Below are positions 1-7,529 of a stretch of DNA of 64,000 nucleotides, one piece after another; within the stretch, counting starts at the first letter, position 1; each line of letters starts with the position of its first letter. Both the position numbers and the translations under genes were made by a program. Under the pieces are notes generated by a model. That model saw nothing but the letters and a program-made list of their open reading frames with translations. It did no database searches and was not told where the DNA came from. Source of the DNA: Edaphobacter acidisoli (GTDB lineage Bacteria; Acidobacteriota; Terriglobia; Terriglobales; Acidobacteriaceae); assembly GCF_014642855.1 (NCBI RefSeq), contig NZ_BMJB01000001.1, positions 2,790,001-2,854,000 of the forward strand, given 5' to 3'.

Positions 1-56
1 CGTGGAGCACGTTGTATTGCGCGCCTTCGGAGGTCGATGCCGATAAACAGTCGCAT
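1..56 (-). CDS. N-terminus of a possible RNA 2',3'-cyclic phosphodiesterase (ThpR/LigT), cut by the window edge
   Basis: On the reverse strand an ATG at 56 reads MRLFIGIDLRRRAIQRAP and runs off the left edge. The opening MRLF-I-G-IDL is the usual start of ThpR/LigT-type 2H phosphoesterases, which open 2',3'-cyclic phosphates on RNA ends. Only 18 residues are visible, no HxTx motif can be checked, and the triple arginine is not typical. No strong ribosome binding site precedes the ATG. This is a tentative partial call. Confidence 0.35.
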   Translation of the reverse strand, partial: MRLFIGIDLRRRAIQRAP

Positions 57-106
57 GGTTTCGTGGCAAGCTCGTCTACGGCTCGATCGCGCTGCTGAAA
101 CGATGA

Positions 107-137
107 TGCCCATTCACGCAAGAGACGCGAATGGGCA
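107..137. terminator. Inverted repeat after the PEP-CTERM gene
   Basis: TGCCCATTC at 107-115 pairs with GAATGGGCA at 129-137 across a 13-base loop. It lies just past the stop of the reverse-strand PEP-CTERM gene. There is no clear run of T on either side, so it may be an RNA-stabilising hairpin rather than an intrinsic terminator. Confidence 0.35.
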
Positions 138-155
138 TGTGAAGACAGCAGTGTT

Positions 156-971
156 TCAGCGAGAGCCGAACTTCTTTCTGGCTGCTCCGGCAATTGCAAT
201 GAGGCCGGTACCGAAGAGCGCAAGCGTGGATGGTTCAGGAGTGGATGGCGGCGTGACCGGGACTCCGCCGACGGTGACTCCGTCGATGGCCATGCCAGTG
301 TCGTAGAGCTGGTCGATCCAGTTGGTGACGCCGAACTCCAGGTAGTAGTTGCCTGCCGTCGGGATTGTGTAGCTGGAGAGAACCCAGCCGGTGTAGCCGC
401 ATCCGGGGCCGAAGCATGACCCGGAGTATCCGCCGAGGGGCGACCAGTCGGGCCCGCCCCCGATGATTGGAACGGAGGATGGTGTCAGGGTTGCAACTGG
501 GGTCGGTAGACCCGAGCCGGGAACGATGCTTCCCGTTGGCTCGGTCCGTCCTGTGAAGAGAAGAGCGACCGGGTCGTTTGAAGAGTTAAAGAGCTCGGCC
601 CATCCATAATCGGCGTAGGTCGTTCCGCCGCCGGCTCCATCGGAGGTGACAAAGTTGAAATAGAAGTTGAGAGCTGTTCCGCTGGTTGCAGAGAAGACGG
701 GAGTCGCCAGCGTCGATCCGTTGGTCTCACTCGTCTTTGTAACGCCTGGAACAACAGCGGTTGAGGAAGAACCGTTGGTCGTGATGTATTCGTAGGAGCT
801 GTTGCCGGTGGGCGAAAGCGTCACAACGCCATTGGCGCCGAGACTGCCGCAGGAACCGCTGCAAGTCCAGCCGGAGGGAATTGGGTCGGCCAAGGATATT
901 CCAGCTAAACCGAAGAGAGCCAGGCCCAGGGTAGTGAAGCGAATAATAGCTACTGGTAAAGAAGTCTTCAC
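156..971 (-). CDS. PEP-CTERM sorting domain protein (secreted, 271 aa)
   Basis: The C-terminus has the complete PEP-CTERM tripartite signal: a PEPS motif, one hydrophobic segment (LALFGTGLIAIAGAA) and a basic tail (RKKFGSR). Such signals are cut by an exosortase (EpsH/XrtA family), and the proteins are exported and often linked to exopolysaccharide. The N-terminus is a signal peptide (hydrophobic stretch ending in LADPIP). The start chosen is GTG at 971, preceded by AAAGGA; longer readings from upstream add a basic stretch with no signal-peptide character. The middle is rich in G, S, T and P with paired cysteines (CSGSC, CFGPGC) and has no enzyme motif I recognise. No exosortase gene lies in the window, so the sorting enzyme must be elsewhere. 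Confidence 0.88.
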   Translation of the reverse strand: MKTSLPVAIIRFTTLGLALFGLAGISLADPIPSGWTCSGSCGSLGANGVVTLSPTGNSSYEYITTNGSSSTAVVPGVTKTSETNGSTLATPVFSATSGTALNFYFNFVTSDGAGGGTTYADYGWAELFNSSNDPVALLFTGRTEPTGSIVPGSGLPTPVATLTPSSVPIIGGGPDWSPLGGYSGSCFGPGCGYTGWVLSSYTIPTAGNYYLEFGVTNWIDQLYDTGMAIDGVTVGGVPVTPPSTPEPSTLALFGTGLIAIAGAARKKFGSR

Positions 972-1405
972 GGCATATCCTTTCTGTCCAGAATGAGGGT
1001 CTACTCGAGCGTGGGCTAGCCACTTCTGCAATGAGGGGGCCGAGATAAATACGGGGGCCGGGATGGGGCCGAATGAGACTGGGAGGGGGTCGATGCAACC
1101 TGGACGGCAACAGTGAAAGCATTTCGCTGGCCATCTGCATCGTGCAGATTTCAAAGCGGCAGGCATTCGCGATGCAGCAAGGTTTTGCGCACTAATCGAG
1201 CGGGAGTGGTAGGCATGTTGCCTGCCTGTACGACGCACTCCCGCACACGGAGGTTATGCGGCAACGCAGTTTGTATGCTGCGAGAGCTAAGCGCTTGATC
1301 TGGATTTCCGAGGGGTGTTCAGGAGATGGAAGAGGATTTTGACAAGACGGAGCGGAGCGCGCTTTCGCTCGGGGTGCCGGGTTCGAGTGCGCTCCGCTCG
1401 CTCGC
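972..1405. other. Non-coding region with two large hairpins
   Basis: This 434-base stretch lies between the start of the PEP-CTERM gene and the stop of the SDR gene (both reverse strand). I see no convincing gene. It holds a 9-bp inverted repeat GCGGGAGTG (1200-1208) / CACTCCCGC (1236-1244) whose loop contains a second hairpin AGGCA-TGT-TGCCT (1211-1223). An 11-bp inverted repeat GAGCGGAGCGC (1350-1360) / GCGCTCCGCTC (1389-1399) sits directly after the SDR stop and may end its transcript, although the T-run is weak. The PEP-CTERM promoter should lie in the proximal part. Confidence 0.5.
1027..1042 (-). promoter_or_regulatory. Possible sigma-54 (-24/-12) promoter of the PEP-CTERM gene
   Basis: Read on the reverse strand, 1042 to 1027 is CGGCCCCCTCATTGCA. 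Against the RpoN consensus TGGCAC-N5-TTGCW it matches at GGC, the sixth position, and TTGCA, with the essential GG and GC exactly 10 bases apart; positions 1 and 5 differ. A start of transcription about 12 bases downstream would give a leader of roughly 45 bases before GTG 971. PEP-CTERM genes in some Proteobacteria are known to depend on RpoN with the PrsK/PrsR system; applying that here is inference. Confidence 0.35.
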
Positions 1406-2155
1406 TTAGCGCAGGCCGCCTGCAGCCTGCAGCAGCGAGCCGGTGACCCAGCGGGCGTCGTCGGAAGCAAGGAAGGCGACGACGGAGGCGATGTCGTCGG
1501 GATACCCGATGCGTCCGAGCGGCGTGTCCTTGACCGCTTGATTGATGAAGTCGCTACCTTCGAACCCTGAGGCTTTGAAGCCTTCGGTGACGACCGGGCC
1601 AGGGTTGACGGCGTTGACGCGGATCTTTTTCGGGCCAAGCTCTTTTGCCAACACGCGTGTAATGGCGTCGACCGCGCCTTTGGTGCCGGTGTAGACCGCG
1701 GAACCTGCAGGCGTGTTCTCCGCGACGACGGAGCCTATGTTGATGATGCTGCCGCCTTCGTCGGGGAAGAGCGCTGTGCCTGCTTTGGTGGCGAGCAGAA
1801 GGCCGGTCACGTTCGTACCGAAGATACGTTCGATCTCTTCTTCGGTGATCTGGTCGAGCGGCGCGAAAGCGTAGACGCCTGCGTTGTTGACGAGGATGTC
1901 GACTTTGCCGAAGGCTTTCTTCGTCTCGCTGAAAAGCTGGTCGATCTCGGCGGCCTTGGATACGCTGCCGCCTACCGCGATGGCTTTGCCGCCAGCTTTG
2001 GAGATCTCGGCGACAACTTTGTCTGCGTCTTGCTTGCTGGAGGCGTAGTTAACGACAACCGATGCGCCTTGCGCGGCCAGCTCTTTAGCGATGCCTGCGC
2101 CGATGCCTTTGGAGGCTCCAGTGACGACGGCGACCTTTCCTGCGAGTTTGCTCAT
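1406..2155 (-). CDS. SDR family oxidoreductase (249 aa)
   Basis: Classical short-chain dehydrogenase/reductase of the FabG-like glucose/3-oxoacyl type. TGASKGIG at residues 12-19 is the cofactor-binding glycine motif, NNAG is at 90-93, and the catalytic triad is Ser142, Tyr155 and Lys159 (YTGTK). The C-terminus GSLLQAAGGLR resembles the usual G-x3-DGG end but with the Asp replaced. The full length is normal for the family. An AAGGAG ribosome binding site precedes ATG 2155. It is the last gene of a reverse-strand run with an ArsR regulator and a glycosidase upstream, and a perfect inverted repeat sits in the gap before it, so it is the likely regulated target. The substrate cannot be told from sequence. 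Confidence 0.88.
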   Translation of the reverse strand: MSKLAGKVAVVTGASKGIGAGIAKELAAQGASVVVNYASSKQDADKVVAEISKAGGKAIAVGGSVSKAAEIDQLFSETKKAFGKVDILVNNAGVYAFAPLDQITEEEIERIFGTNVTGLLLATKAGTALFPDEGGSIINIGSVVAENTPAGSAVYTGTKGAVDAITRVLAKELGPKKIRVNAVNPGPVVTEGFKASGFEGSDFINQAVKDTPLGRIGYPDDIASVVAFLASDDARWVTGSLLQAAGGLR

Positions 2156-2176
2156 GACTTCTATCTCCTTGATGCA

Positions 2177-2193
2177 TGTCGAACATTTCGACA
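2177..2193. promoter_or_regulatory. Palindromic operator candidate before the SDR gene
   Basis: TGTCGAA-CAT-TTCGACA is a perfect 7-bp inverted repeat with a 3-base spacer, about 20 bases upstream of the SDR start codon. A further half-like TCATCGAAAT follows. Its position between the arsR stop and the SDR start makes the neighbouring ArsR-type protein the obvious candidate binder; that link is inferred. Confidence 0.5.
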
Positions 2194-2246
2194 GTCATCG
2201 AAATAGATGCAGAGAGGGTAGACGAGATTCAGAAGTTTTTCCGCAA

Positions 2247-2546
2247 CTAGAGAGCAGCGAGACGGGCCAGGTAAGCGTCGAAGGTGGGGCGGCACATGTG
2301 GAGGTTGGCGATGCGGCCTTCGCGCTCTACTTCTATCAGCCCGGCTTCGGCTAGCTCTTTGAGATGGTGCGAGATAGTGGCTGGGCTGATAACTTCGTGT
2401 TCGGCGAGAGAGTAACAGGGCATGCTATCTGCAGCGGCGATCTGGCGGAGGATAGCGTAGCGACGCGGGTCGGCGAGCGCGCGGCTGATGGCCGCGAACT
2501 GCTCGTCGGTGAGTGTGGTCTTCTTGTTCGTGGCCCGGGCCTTCAT
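2247..2546 (-). CDS. ArsR family winged-helix transcriptional regulator (99 aa)
   Basis: A short winged-helix protein with the ArsR/SmtB pattern: ALADPRRYAILRQI forms the opening helix, and SLAEHEVISPATISHHLKEL is the recognition region (the SHHL motif is highly typical), followed by AGLIEVEREGR as the wing. There is no CxC metal-binding motif of the alpha-3 type; only single cysteines in MPCYS and HMC, so it may sense something other than a metal or act through dimer contacts. It lies 14 bases after the upstream glycosidase gene and 91 bases before the SDR gene on the same strand, so the three are probably co-transcribed, with this protein controlling the SDR through the palindrome at 2177-2193. 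Confidence 0.88.
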   Translation of the reverse strand: MKARATNKKTTLTDEQFAAISRALADPRRYAILRQIAAADSMPCYSLAEHEVISPATISHHLKELAEAGLIEVEREGRIANLHMCRPTFDAYLARLAAL

Positions 2547-2559
2547 CTCTTAACAGATG

Positions 2560-3969
2560 TTACGCTGTCGGCTTCGATGCGTCTGCCGCTGCTGCGGGCT
2601 TTGTTGCATCGCTGGATTTGCTGAGGCGCCGCGTGTAGTCGAGGTAGACGAGCGCGGCGGGCGAGTAGCCGCTCGGGTCGGCCTGGGTGAAGTCGCCGGT
2701 GAGCGGATCCATCTGCTGGCGAAACTCGGTGTGGCGGCTGATGGCTTCGCACCACTGATGCATCATGTGGTCGAGCGCTTCCTGCTTGCCGTAGTGCGGC
2801 ATCCACCGTGGAGCACGCAGCGCAGTGAGGGCCTGCGTCGCTCCGCCCCAACTGTTGCGCGGAATGGGACGGACAAAAGTAGGATCATCGAGCGCGATCG
2901 ACGGCAGCGGGTACGGAGCCCAGAAGGCCTTCGGATTGTGGATCTGCCGCGTCCAGACAGCTTCGAAGATCGACTTGTCGCGCGCGTTGTCGAGCTTGAG
3001 GACGTGCTCGCCGAGCACACGCGTGATGACGTCGCCGCGGATGCGCACAAATTTATTCTGCGCGTCGAGATCGTAGAAGGCCGCGTCCTTGGGGTCGTAC
3101 AGACGCTCGATGATGAGGTTGCGGATGGTCTCTGCGTCTTGCTGCCAGCGTGCCGATTCGTCGGGCTTGCCGAGCGCGATGGCCATCTGCGCGAGCGCAA
3201 CGCGCGCGCCGTAGACAGTGGCAGAGAGATCGGGGCAGAGGCGCGGCATCGACGGAATATCGGGGCAGTTGCGCGCATCGCCGCCGGGGCACGCGTTGGG
3301 AATGCCAGCCCAGCGCGGGCTGTGATCGTGCCCGGTGTCGTACGTGCAGAAGCCTTCGACCAGGCCGGTCTTGCGCGTGTCGCGATACTGGCGGAGCCAT
3401 GCATCCCAGCGCGAGCAGGCGTGGTAAGCGGTGACGAGCAGCTCGTCGTCGCCGGTAAGCTGCGAAAGCTCCCATGCAGTTGCGGCGATGGGCACAACCA
3501 TCTGGAGCTGGCTGAAGCCCACGCTGGACATTTTGACCGCATCGGGGAGCTGGCCTGCGGAGTCGGCCCCTTCAGGCTTTTGCAGCGCGAAAAAGGCCAT
3601 GTGGTTGTTGCGTGCGGCTTCGAACGGTGTGGGCAGACCGGGTTGCTCAGGGATGTACTCGGCGAGCGTGGCGTAAACGAGGCCCTCGTGCGGACCGCAC
3701 TCCTGCCAGATGCCTGGGTAGACCGCGCCTTCGATGAGGACAGGCTTCGAGTAGAAGGGCAGTGTGCGGATATTGCCTGCCAGCGCGGTGATGGCCGCGT
3801 CCCATGTGCGCTGCCAGCGCGGGTTTTTATCGGGGAAGGCTGGCGTTTTGATGGAAGCAGCAGAGGTTTCGGCTTCGGCAGAAGAAGGCAGCAGAGTGGC
3901 GCCGGCGGCGAGCGTGGCCAGCTTGAGGAAGTCTCTGCGTTTTATGGGGGAGAAAGTCTTTTCATGCAT
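2560..3969 (-). CDS. Exported (alpha/alpha)6-barrel glycosidase, MGH1/trehalase-like (469 aa)
   Basis: The N-terminus carries a twin-arginine signal (KRRDFLKLATLAAGATLLP), so the protein is exported folded. The rest resembles bacterial MGH1-like/GH63-GH37 (alpha/alpha)6-barrel hydrolases: a WDAW segment near residue 187, a GLVEGFCTYDTGHDHSPRW segment, a YDPKDAAFYDLD segment and the late RNSWGGATQALTAL and TGDFTQADPSGYSPAALVYLDY segments. These Trp/Asp-rich blocks are where trehalase/mannosylglycerate hydrolase-type enzymes place their acid and base. A low-complexity Ala/Lys tail ends the protein. The stop is 14 bases before the arsR start. The exact sugar specificity is not readable. Confidence 0.72.
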   Translation of the reverse strand: MHEKTFSPIKRRDFLKLATLAAGATLLPSSAEAETSAASIKTPAFPDKNPRWQRTWDAAITALAGNIRTLPFYSKPVLIEGAVYPGIWQECGPHEGLVYATLAEYIPEQPGLPTPFEAARNNHMAFFALQKPEGADSAGQLPDAVKMSSVGFSQLQMVVPIAATAWELSQLTGDDELLVTAYHACSRWDAWLRQYRDTRKTGLVEGFCTYDTGHDHSPRWAGIPNACPGGDARNCPDIPSMPRLCPDLSATVYGARVALAQMAIALGKPDESARWQQDAETIRNLIIERLYDPKDAAFYDLDAQNKFVRIRGDVITRVLGEHVLKLDNARDKSIFEAVWTRQIHNPKAFWAPYPLPSIALDDPTFVRPIPRNSWGGATQALTALRAPRWMPHYGKQEALDHMMHQWCEAISRHTEFRQQMDPLTGDFTQADPSGYSPAALVYLDYTRRLSKSSDATKPAAAADASKPTA

Positions 3970-4035
3970 GACTGAATTTAGTTTAGACCCGGAGTATGAA
4001 GCTCGTGAGTCAGGATTGTAGACTGACCTTCAATT

Positions 4036-5166
4036 ATGTGTGCACGACGGCGATTGAAAGAAGCAAAGGCAGCGGAGCTGTCGTTTGAAGCTGACAGTCC
4101 AGAGGCGACGCTGCTGCGGCGCAGGCTGATGAGCTGGTATAAGGAGCACGCGCGCGACCTGCCGTGGCGCGGCGTCGATGATCCGTACAGGACGTGGGTC
4201 TCTGAGGTGATGCTGCAGCAGACGCGCGTCGTGGCGGTGATTGATCACTACGAGCAGTTTCTGAAAAAGTTTCCGACGCTGGTGGCGCTTGCGCTGGCCC
4301 CGGAGTCCAGCGTGCTGGCGGCGTGGTCAGGGCTGGGATACTACAGGCGCGCGCGCATGCTGCACAAAGCCGCAAAGTTCATTCTGCGCGAGCGCGGTGG
4401 CGTCCTGCCGATGACTTCAGCGGAGCTGCGAACGCTGCCGGGCGTGGGCGATTACACATCAGCGGCGATTGCGAGCATTGCGTTTGGCGAAAGCATCGCA
4501 GTGGTGGACGGCAATGTGGAGCGAGTGCTCTTGCGTGTAACCGGACGCGATGAAGAAGGCACTGCCGCGGGTAAGACGTTTGTGCAGATGCAGGCCGCCG
4601 CGCTGGTGCCGAAGAAGAAGATGACGGAGACGTCCAATGCGGCAGGCGATCACAATCAGGCGATGATGGAACTTGGCGCGACGCTGTGTCTGCCGCGCAC
4701 TCCACTGTGCTTGCAGTGCCCCTTGTATTCGCTCTGCCAGACACGTGGCGAGCACATTACGCCGAAGCGAAAAAGCCAGCGCAGCCTGCCTGCGGCATAC
4801 CTGTTGAGCCTGCGCAAGCGCGGCACGCTGACCGAGGTGCTACTGGAGCGGCGCGCGAACGATGCAAGTCTGATGCCGGGCATGTACGAGCTACCCGCGC
4901 TGCCGCAGGATGGAGTTGAGGGACGCGAGCCGATGCTGCGGCTGCGTCACTCCATTACCAATACGAATTACTATGTGCAGGTATTCGCCCCGCGCGGACC
5001 CCAGGACCAGGCCTTGCGACGGGCGATTCCGGCGGCGAAGAACGATCTCTTCTGGATACGCACGAATCGTCTGCAGCAGCAGCCGTTGACAGGATTGACG
5101 CGGAAGGTCCTGCAGCGGCTGGATGTGATGGAAGTGGCTCCGCTGCGGATGCCAGAGGATGAATAG
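4036..5166 (+). CDS. mutY: A/G-specific adenine glycosylase MutY (376 aa)
   Basis: Removes adenine mispaired with 8-oxoguanine. The HhH-GPD core is complete: the LPWR segment, SEVMLQQT with catalytic Glu57, the helix-hairpin-helix LPGVGDYTSAAI (about 134-145), and VDGNV with catalytic Asp158. The 4Fe-4S loop is C218-x6-C225-x2-C228-x5-C234, the standard MutY/EndoIII spacing. A C-terminal NUDIX-like domain that reads 8-oxoG is present (RKRGTLTEVLLERR, then MPGMYELPALP). Length is normal. The ATG at 4036 is the first possible start; a later Met32 lies too close to the core. The gene is followed after 24 bases by an MDR oxidoreductase on the same strand. Confidence 0.95.
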   Translation: MCARRRLKEAKAAELSFEADSPEATLLRRRLMSWYKEHARDLPWRGVDDPYRTWVSEVMLQQTRVVAVIDHYEQFLKKFPTLVALALAPESSVLAAWSGLGYYRRARMLHKAAKFILRERGGVLPMTSAELRTLPGVGDYTSAAIASIAFGESIAVVDGNVERVLLRVTGRDEEGTAAGKTFVQMQAAALVPKKKMTETSNAAGDHNQAMMELGATLCLPRTPLCLQCPLYSLCQTRGEHITPKRKSQRSLPAAYLLSLRKRGTLTEVLLERRANDASLMPGMYELPALPQDGVEGREPMLRLRHSITNTNYYVQVFAPRGPQDQALRRAIPAAKNDLFWIRTNRLQQQPLTGLTRKVLQRLDVMEVAPLRMPEDE

Positions 5167-5190
5167 AATTTAGCTACTGCGAGGTATGCG

Positions 5191-6150
5191 ATGAATGCAG
5201 CGGTTGTTCATGCGTATGATGCTCCGCCACGCTACGGGAGCTTTGAGACGCCGGTAGCTGGTGAAGGCGAAACGTTGCTGAAGGTGTCTGCGGCGGGATT
5301 GCACCCGATTGTTCGAGCGCTTGCAAATGGAACGCACTATGGCAGCACAGGCGTGTTGCCTTTTGTGCCGGGCGTGGACGGTGTAGGTCACACGGCGGAC
5401 GGAAGGCGCGTCTTCTTTGGCTCTGCGCGGCCTTTGTCGGGCACGTTTGCGGAGCTGGCAGTGGCTCGATCGGAGATGTGCGCGGCTTTGCCCGATGGCT
5501 TGGAGGATGCAGCAGCCGCAGCGCTGGGGAATCCGGGAATGTCTTCGTGGGTAGCGCTCACGGCGCGTGCGCGTTTTGTCGCGGGAGAGAGCGTGCTGAT
5601 TCTTGGCGCGACAGGCGTTGCGGGGCAGCTCTCTGTACAGATTGCGCGACGGCTGGGCGCAAAGAGGATTGTTGCCGCGGGCCGCAATCCCGCGGCATTG
5701 GCTAGTCTTCAAAAACTTGGGGCTGATGCTGTCATCTCGCTTGAGCAGGAGCGCGCGGCTCTGACGGCAGCGTTTCGCGATGCGCTTGCAGGCGGCGTGG
5801 ATGTAGTGCTCGATTATCTGTGGGGCGCGCCCGCAGAAGCCCTGCTGGCGGCCATCTCGCAAAAGGGATTGCAGCACAAGACGGCGCGCATACGGTATAT
5901 CGAGATCGGCGAGAGCGCGGGCAAGACGGTCTCGCTGGCTGGAGCGACGTTGCGCAGCGCAGGACTGGAGTTGATGGGCAGCGGATTTGGCAGCGCATCG
6001 ATGGAGCAGATCTACAGCGCACTGAAGGAGTTTTTTGCAGAGGCCGCGAAAAGTCCTTTTGCCATCGACGTCAAGACCGCGCCGCTACGCGATGTGGAGC
6101 AGGTATGGGTTGCACCTGAACGAGGCACACGAGTCGTGTTTCTGCCTTGA
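5191..6150 (+). CDS. MDR (zinc-type alcohol dehydrogenase-like) quinone oxidoreductase (319 aa)
   Basis: Medium-chain reductase/dehydrogenase fold. The N-terminal GroES-like half contains PGVDGVGHTADGRRVFF, and the Rossmann half opens with VLILGATGVAGQLSVQIARRLGAK, a nucleotide-binding AxxGxxG type fingerprint. The cysteine/histidine ligands of zinc-dependent alcohol dehydrogenases are absent, so it belongs with zinc-independent quinone oxidoreductase-like members using NADPH. A GAGG ribosome binding site lies before ATG 5191. It is probably co-transcribed with mutY, though there is no obvious functional link. Confidence 0.85.
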   Translation: MNAAVVHAYDAPPRYGSFETPVAGEGETLLKVSAAGLHPIVRALANGTHYGSTGVLPFVPGVDGVGHTADGRRVFFGSARPLSGTFAELAVARSEMCAALPDGLEDAAAAALGNPGMSSWVALTARARFVAGESVLILGATGVAGQLSVQIARRLGAKRIVAAGRNPAALASLQKLGADAVISLEQERAALTAAFRDALAGGVDVVLDYLWGAPAEALLAAISQKGLQHKTARIRYIEIGESAGKTVSLAGATLRSAGLELMGSGFGSASMEQIYSALKEFFAEAAKSPFAIDVKTAPLRDVEQVWVAPERGTRVVFLP

Positions 6151-6196
6151 TCGACCTCGGATCAGGACACACTCCACACTTCGCTACTCGCTGAAA

Positions 6197-6228
6197 AAGA
6201 ACACGGCGTCCGGCGGCGCCGTATTCTT
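6197..6228. terminator. Bidirectional intrinsic terminator between convergent genes
   Basis: AAGAA-C-ACGGCG (6197-6208) pairs with CGCCGT-A-TTCTT (6217-6228), one mismatch, loop of 8. On the reverse strand the stem ends in TTCTTTTTC, a good U-tract for the small gene at 6260-6613; on the forward strand it also follows the MDR gene. Confidence 0.65.
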
Positions 6229-6259
6229 CGCTTCAGCTGTGATCAATGCCAAGGAGGAG

Positions 6260-6613
6260 TTACAGGATCGGAGGCGCGGATGTTCCGCTCGCGTCCGGAG
6301 TGCTGCCGTTTGAATCTTTTTGGTGCTTCTTCGAATGCGTGCTGCTGGTGTCATTCGGCGAAGTCGCGCTGCTGTCTGGTGAAGTGGATGGAGACGTTGC
6401 GCTGGGACTGGACTGGTCTGTTCCCGGAGGCGTCGTCGGCGTAGTGGGCGGGGTTGAGTCAGCGGGTGGCACCTGCTTTGGCGAAGGCGCTTCGCTGGAC
6501 GGGTTCGAGGGGTTCTGGGGAGGAGTAGTTGTTTGCTGAGCGAACATCGCTCCCCCGGTAGAGAGAAGAGCCAGAATCGTGAACTTGGCTACGCTGCTTT
6601 GTGTACGGTTCAT
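6260..6613 (-). CDS. Small secreted Pro/Ser/Thr-rich low-complexity protein (117 aa)
   Basis: The start ATG 6613 follows a strong AAGGAGGAA ribosome binding site, which decides it over an upstream in-frame start. The N-terminus (MNRTQSSVAKFTILALLSTGGAMFAQQ) is a clean Sec signal peptide with a probable cut after FAQ or MFA. After this nearly every residue is P, S, T, D, A or N, with one short HSKKHQKD basic patch. No fold or domain is recognised; it is likely disordered. Similar small periplasmic proteins are common in acidobacterial genomes but carry no assigned function. Confidence 0.7.
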   Translation of the reverse strand: MNRTQSSVAKFTILALLSTGGAMFAQQTTTPPQNPSNPSSEAPSPKQVPPADSTPPTTPTTPPGTDQSSPSATSPSTSPDSSATSPNDTSSTHSKKHQKDSNGSTPDASGTSAPPIL

Positions 6614-6836
6614 ATCGTGTTTCCTCCTTGCCGGATTTACTTTTAGGATGGCCTTCGCACCCATGAGATTGCCTCAAAAAGGCGCACAAAAGAGCTTTCC
6701 ACGCGCTATGTTTTGATGGCTGCAACAACTGTGTTGAGCCTGCAGATTCGCGTAATTTTTGCGCTCTCGATTGCGTAATAACTTCGCACAGCACAGTAGT
6801 TAAGTGAGGTGTACACGTGAGTTGATTGTGCCGGAT

Positions 6837-7481
6837 TCAGCGCGTAAATCGGCAGTACACAAAGCGCTGGATGGCGCCCGCCGGCGTGTGGTGGTCTTCG
6901 GTGACACTCTCAACCAGCGTGAGTCCGCAACCAAGCTCAGCCGCCAACGATTCCGGACTGTAACGCTGGACAGGCAGACCGCTGCATCGCTCCGGACCGT
7001 CGAGCGAAAAGGTGCTGAAGATGGCAGAGCCTCCAGGCAGCAGCGCGCGTGTCAGCGCAGCACGATAGGCGTCGCGATCGCCAGCATTGGTAAGAAAGTG
7101 AAAGACAGCGCGGTCGTGCCAGATGCCGTACTGTGTCTCAGGTTGCCACGTGGTGATGTCGGCGGTGATCCATTGCACACGACTGGCCGCAGGTCCCAGC
7201 CGTTGCTGCGCACCTGCGATGGCGTTGGCCGAGATATCGAGGACGGTGATGTCGCTGAAGCCTTCGCCGAGCAGATGGTCGGCGAGCGTGGATGCTCCTC
7301 CGCCAATGTCGATGATCTTTGTTGAAGGAGATACCGAGGAAGCGCGAATCAGCGAGAGCGACGCAGTCGGCGTGGTCTGATACCAACTCGCTTCGCCAGG
7401 GTCTCTCGCGGCGTAAACATCTTCCCAGTGCTGTTGCAGTGAACGCGGAGTCTCGGGGCCGTCGGAGCGGTTAACCGCCAT
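6837..7481 (-). CDS. Class I SAM-dependent methyltransferase (214 aa)
   Basis: Rossmann-type methyltransferase. Motif I is IIDIGGGASTLADHLL, followed by VLDIS (acidic residue at the end of strand 2) and an ADITTW segment (motif II/III), then HDRAVFHFLT and LLPGGSAIFSTF (motif III-IV). The N-terminal HWEDVYAARDPGEASWYQ resembles the HWE-x-Y...SWYQ opening of small thiopurine/thiol-type methyltransferases in proteobacteria and acidobacteria. The natural substrate is unknown. Confidence 0.85.
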   Translation of the reverse strand: MAVNRSDGPETPRSLQQHWEDVYAARDPGEASWYQTTPTASLSLIRASSVSPSTKIIDIGGGASTLADHLLGEGFSDITVLDISANAIAGAQQRLGPAASRVQWITADITTWQPETQYGIWHDRAVFHFLTNAGDRDAYRAALTRALLPGGSAIFSTFSLDGPERCSGLPVQRYSPESLAAELGCGLTLVESVTEDHHTPAGAIQRFVYCRFTR

Positions 7482-7529
7482 GCAGATATTTTAGTGGAAC
7501 GGGCTTGAGAGCGTTTGAATTCAAGTGCG

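Noticed and set aside
2557..3975. Long forward-strand frame antisense to the glycosidase
   Set aside because: It mirrors the reverse-strand TAT-signal glycosidase and shows repeated Arg/Val/Glu antisense composition; the other strand has domain motifs.
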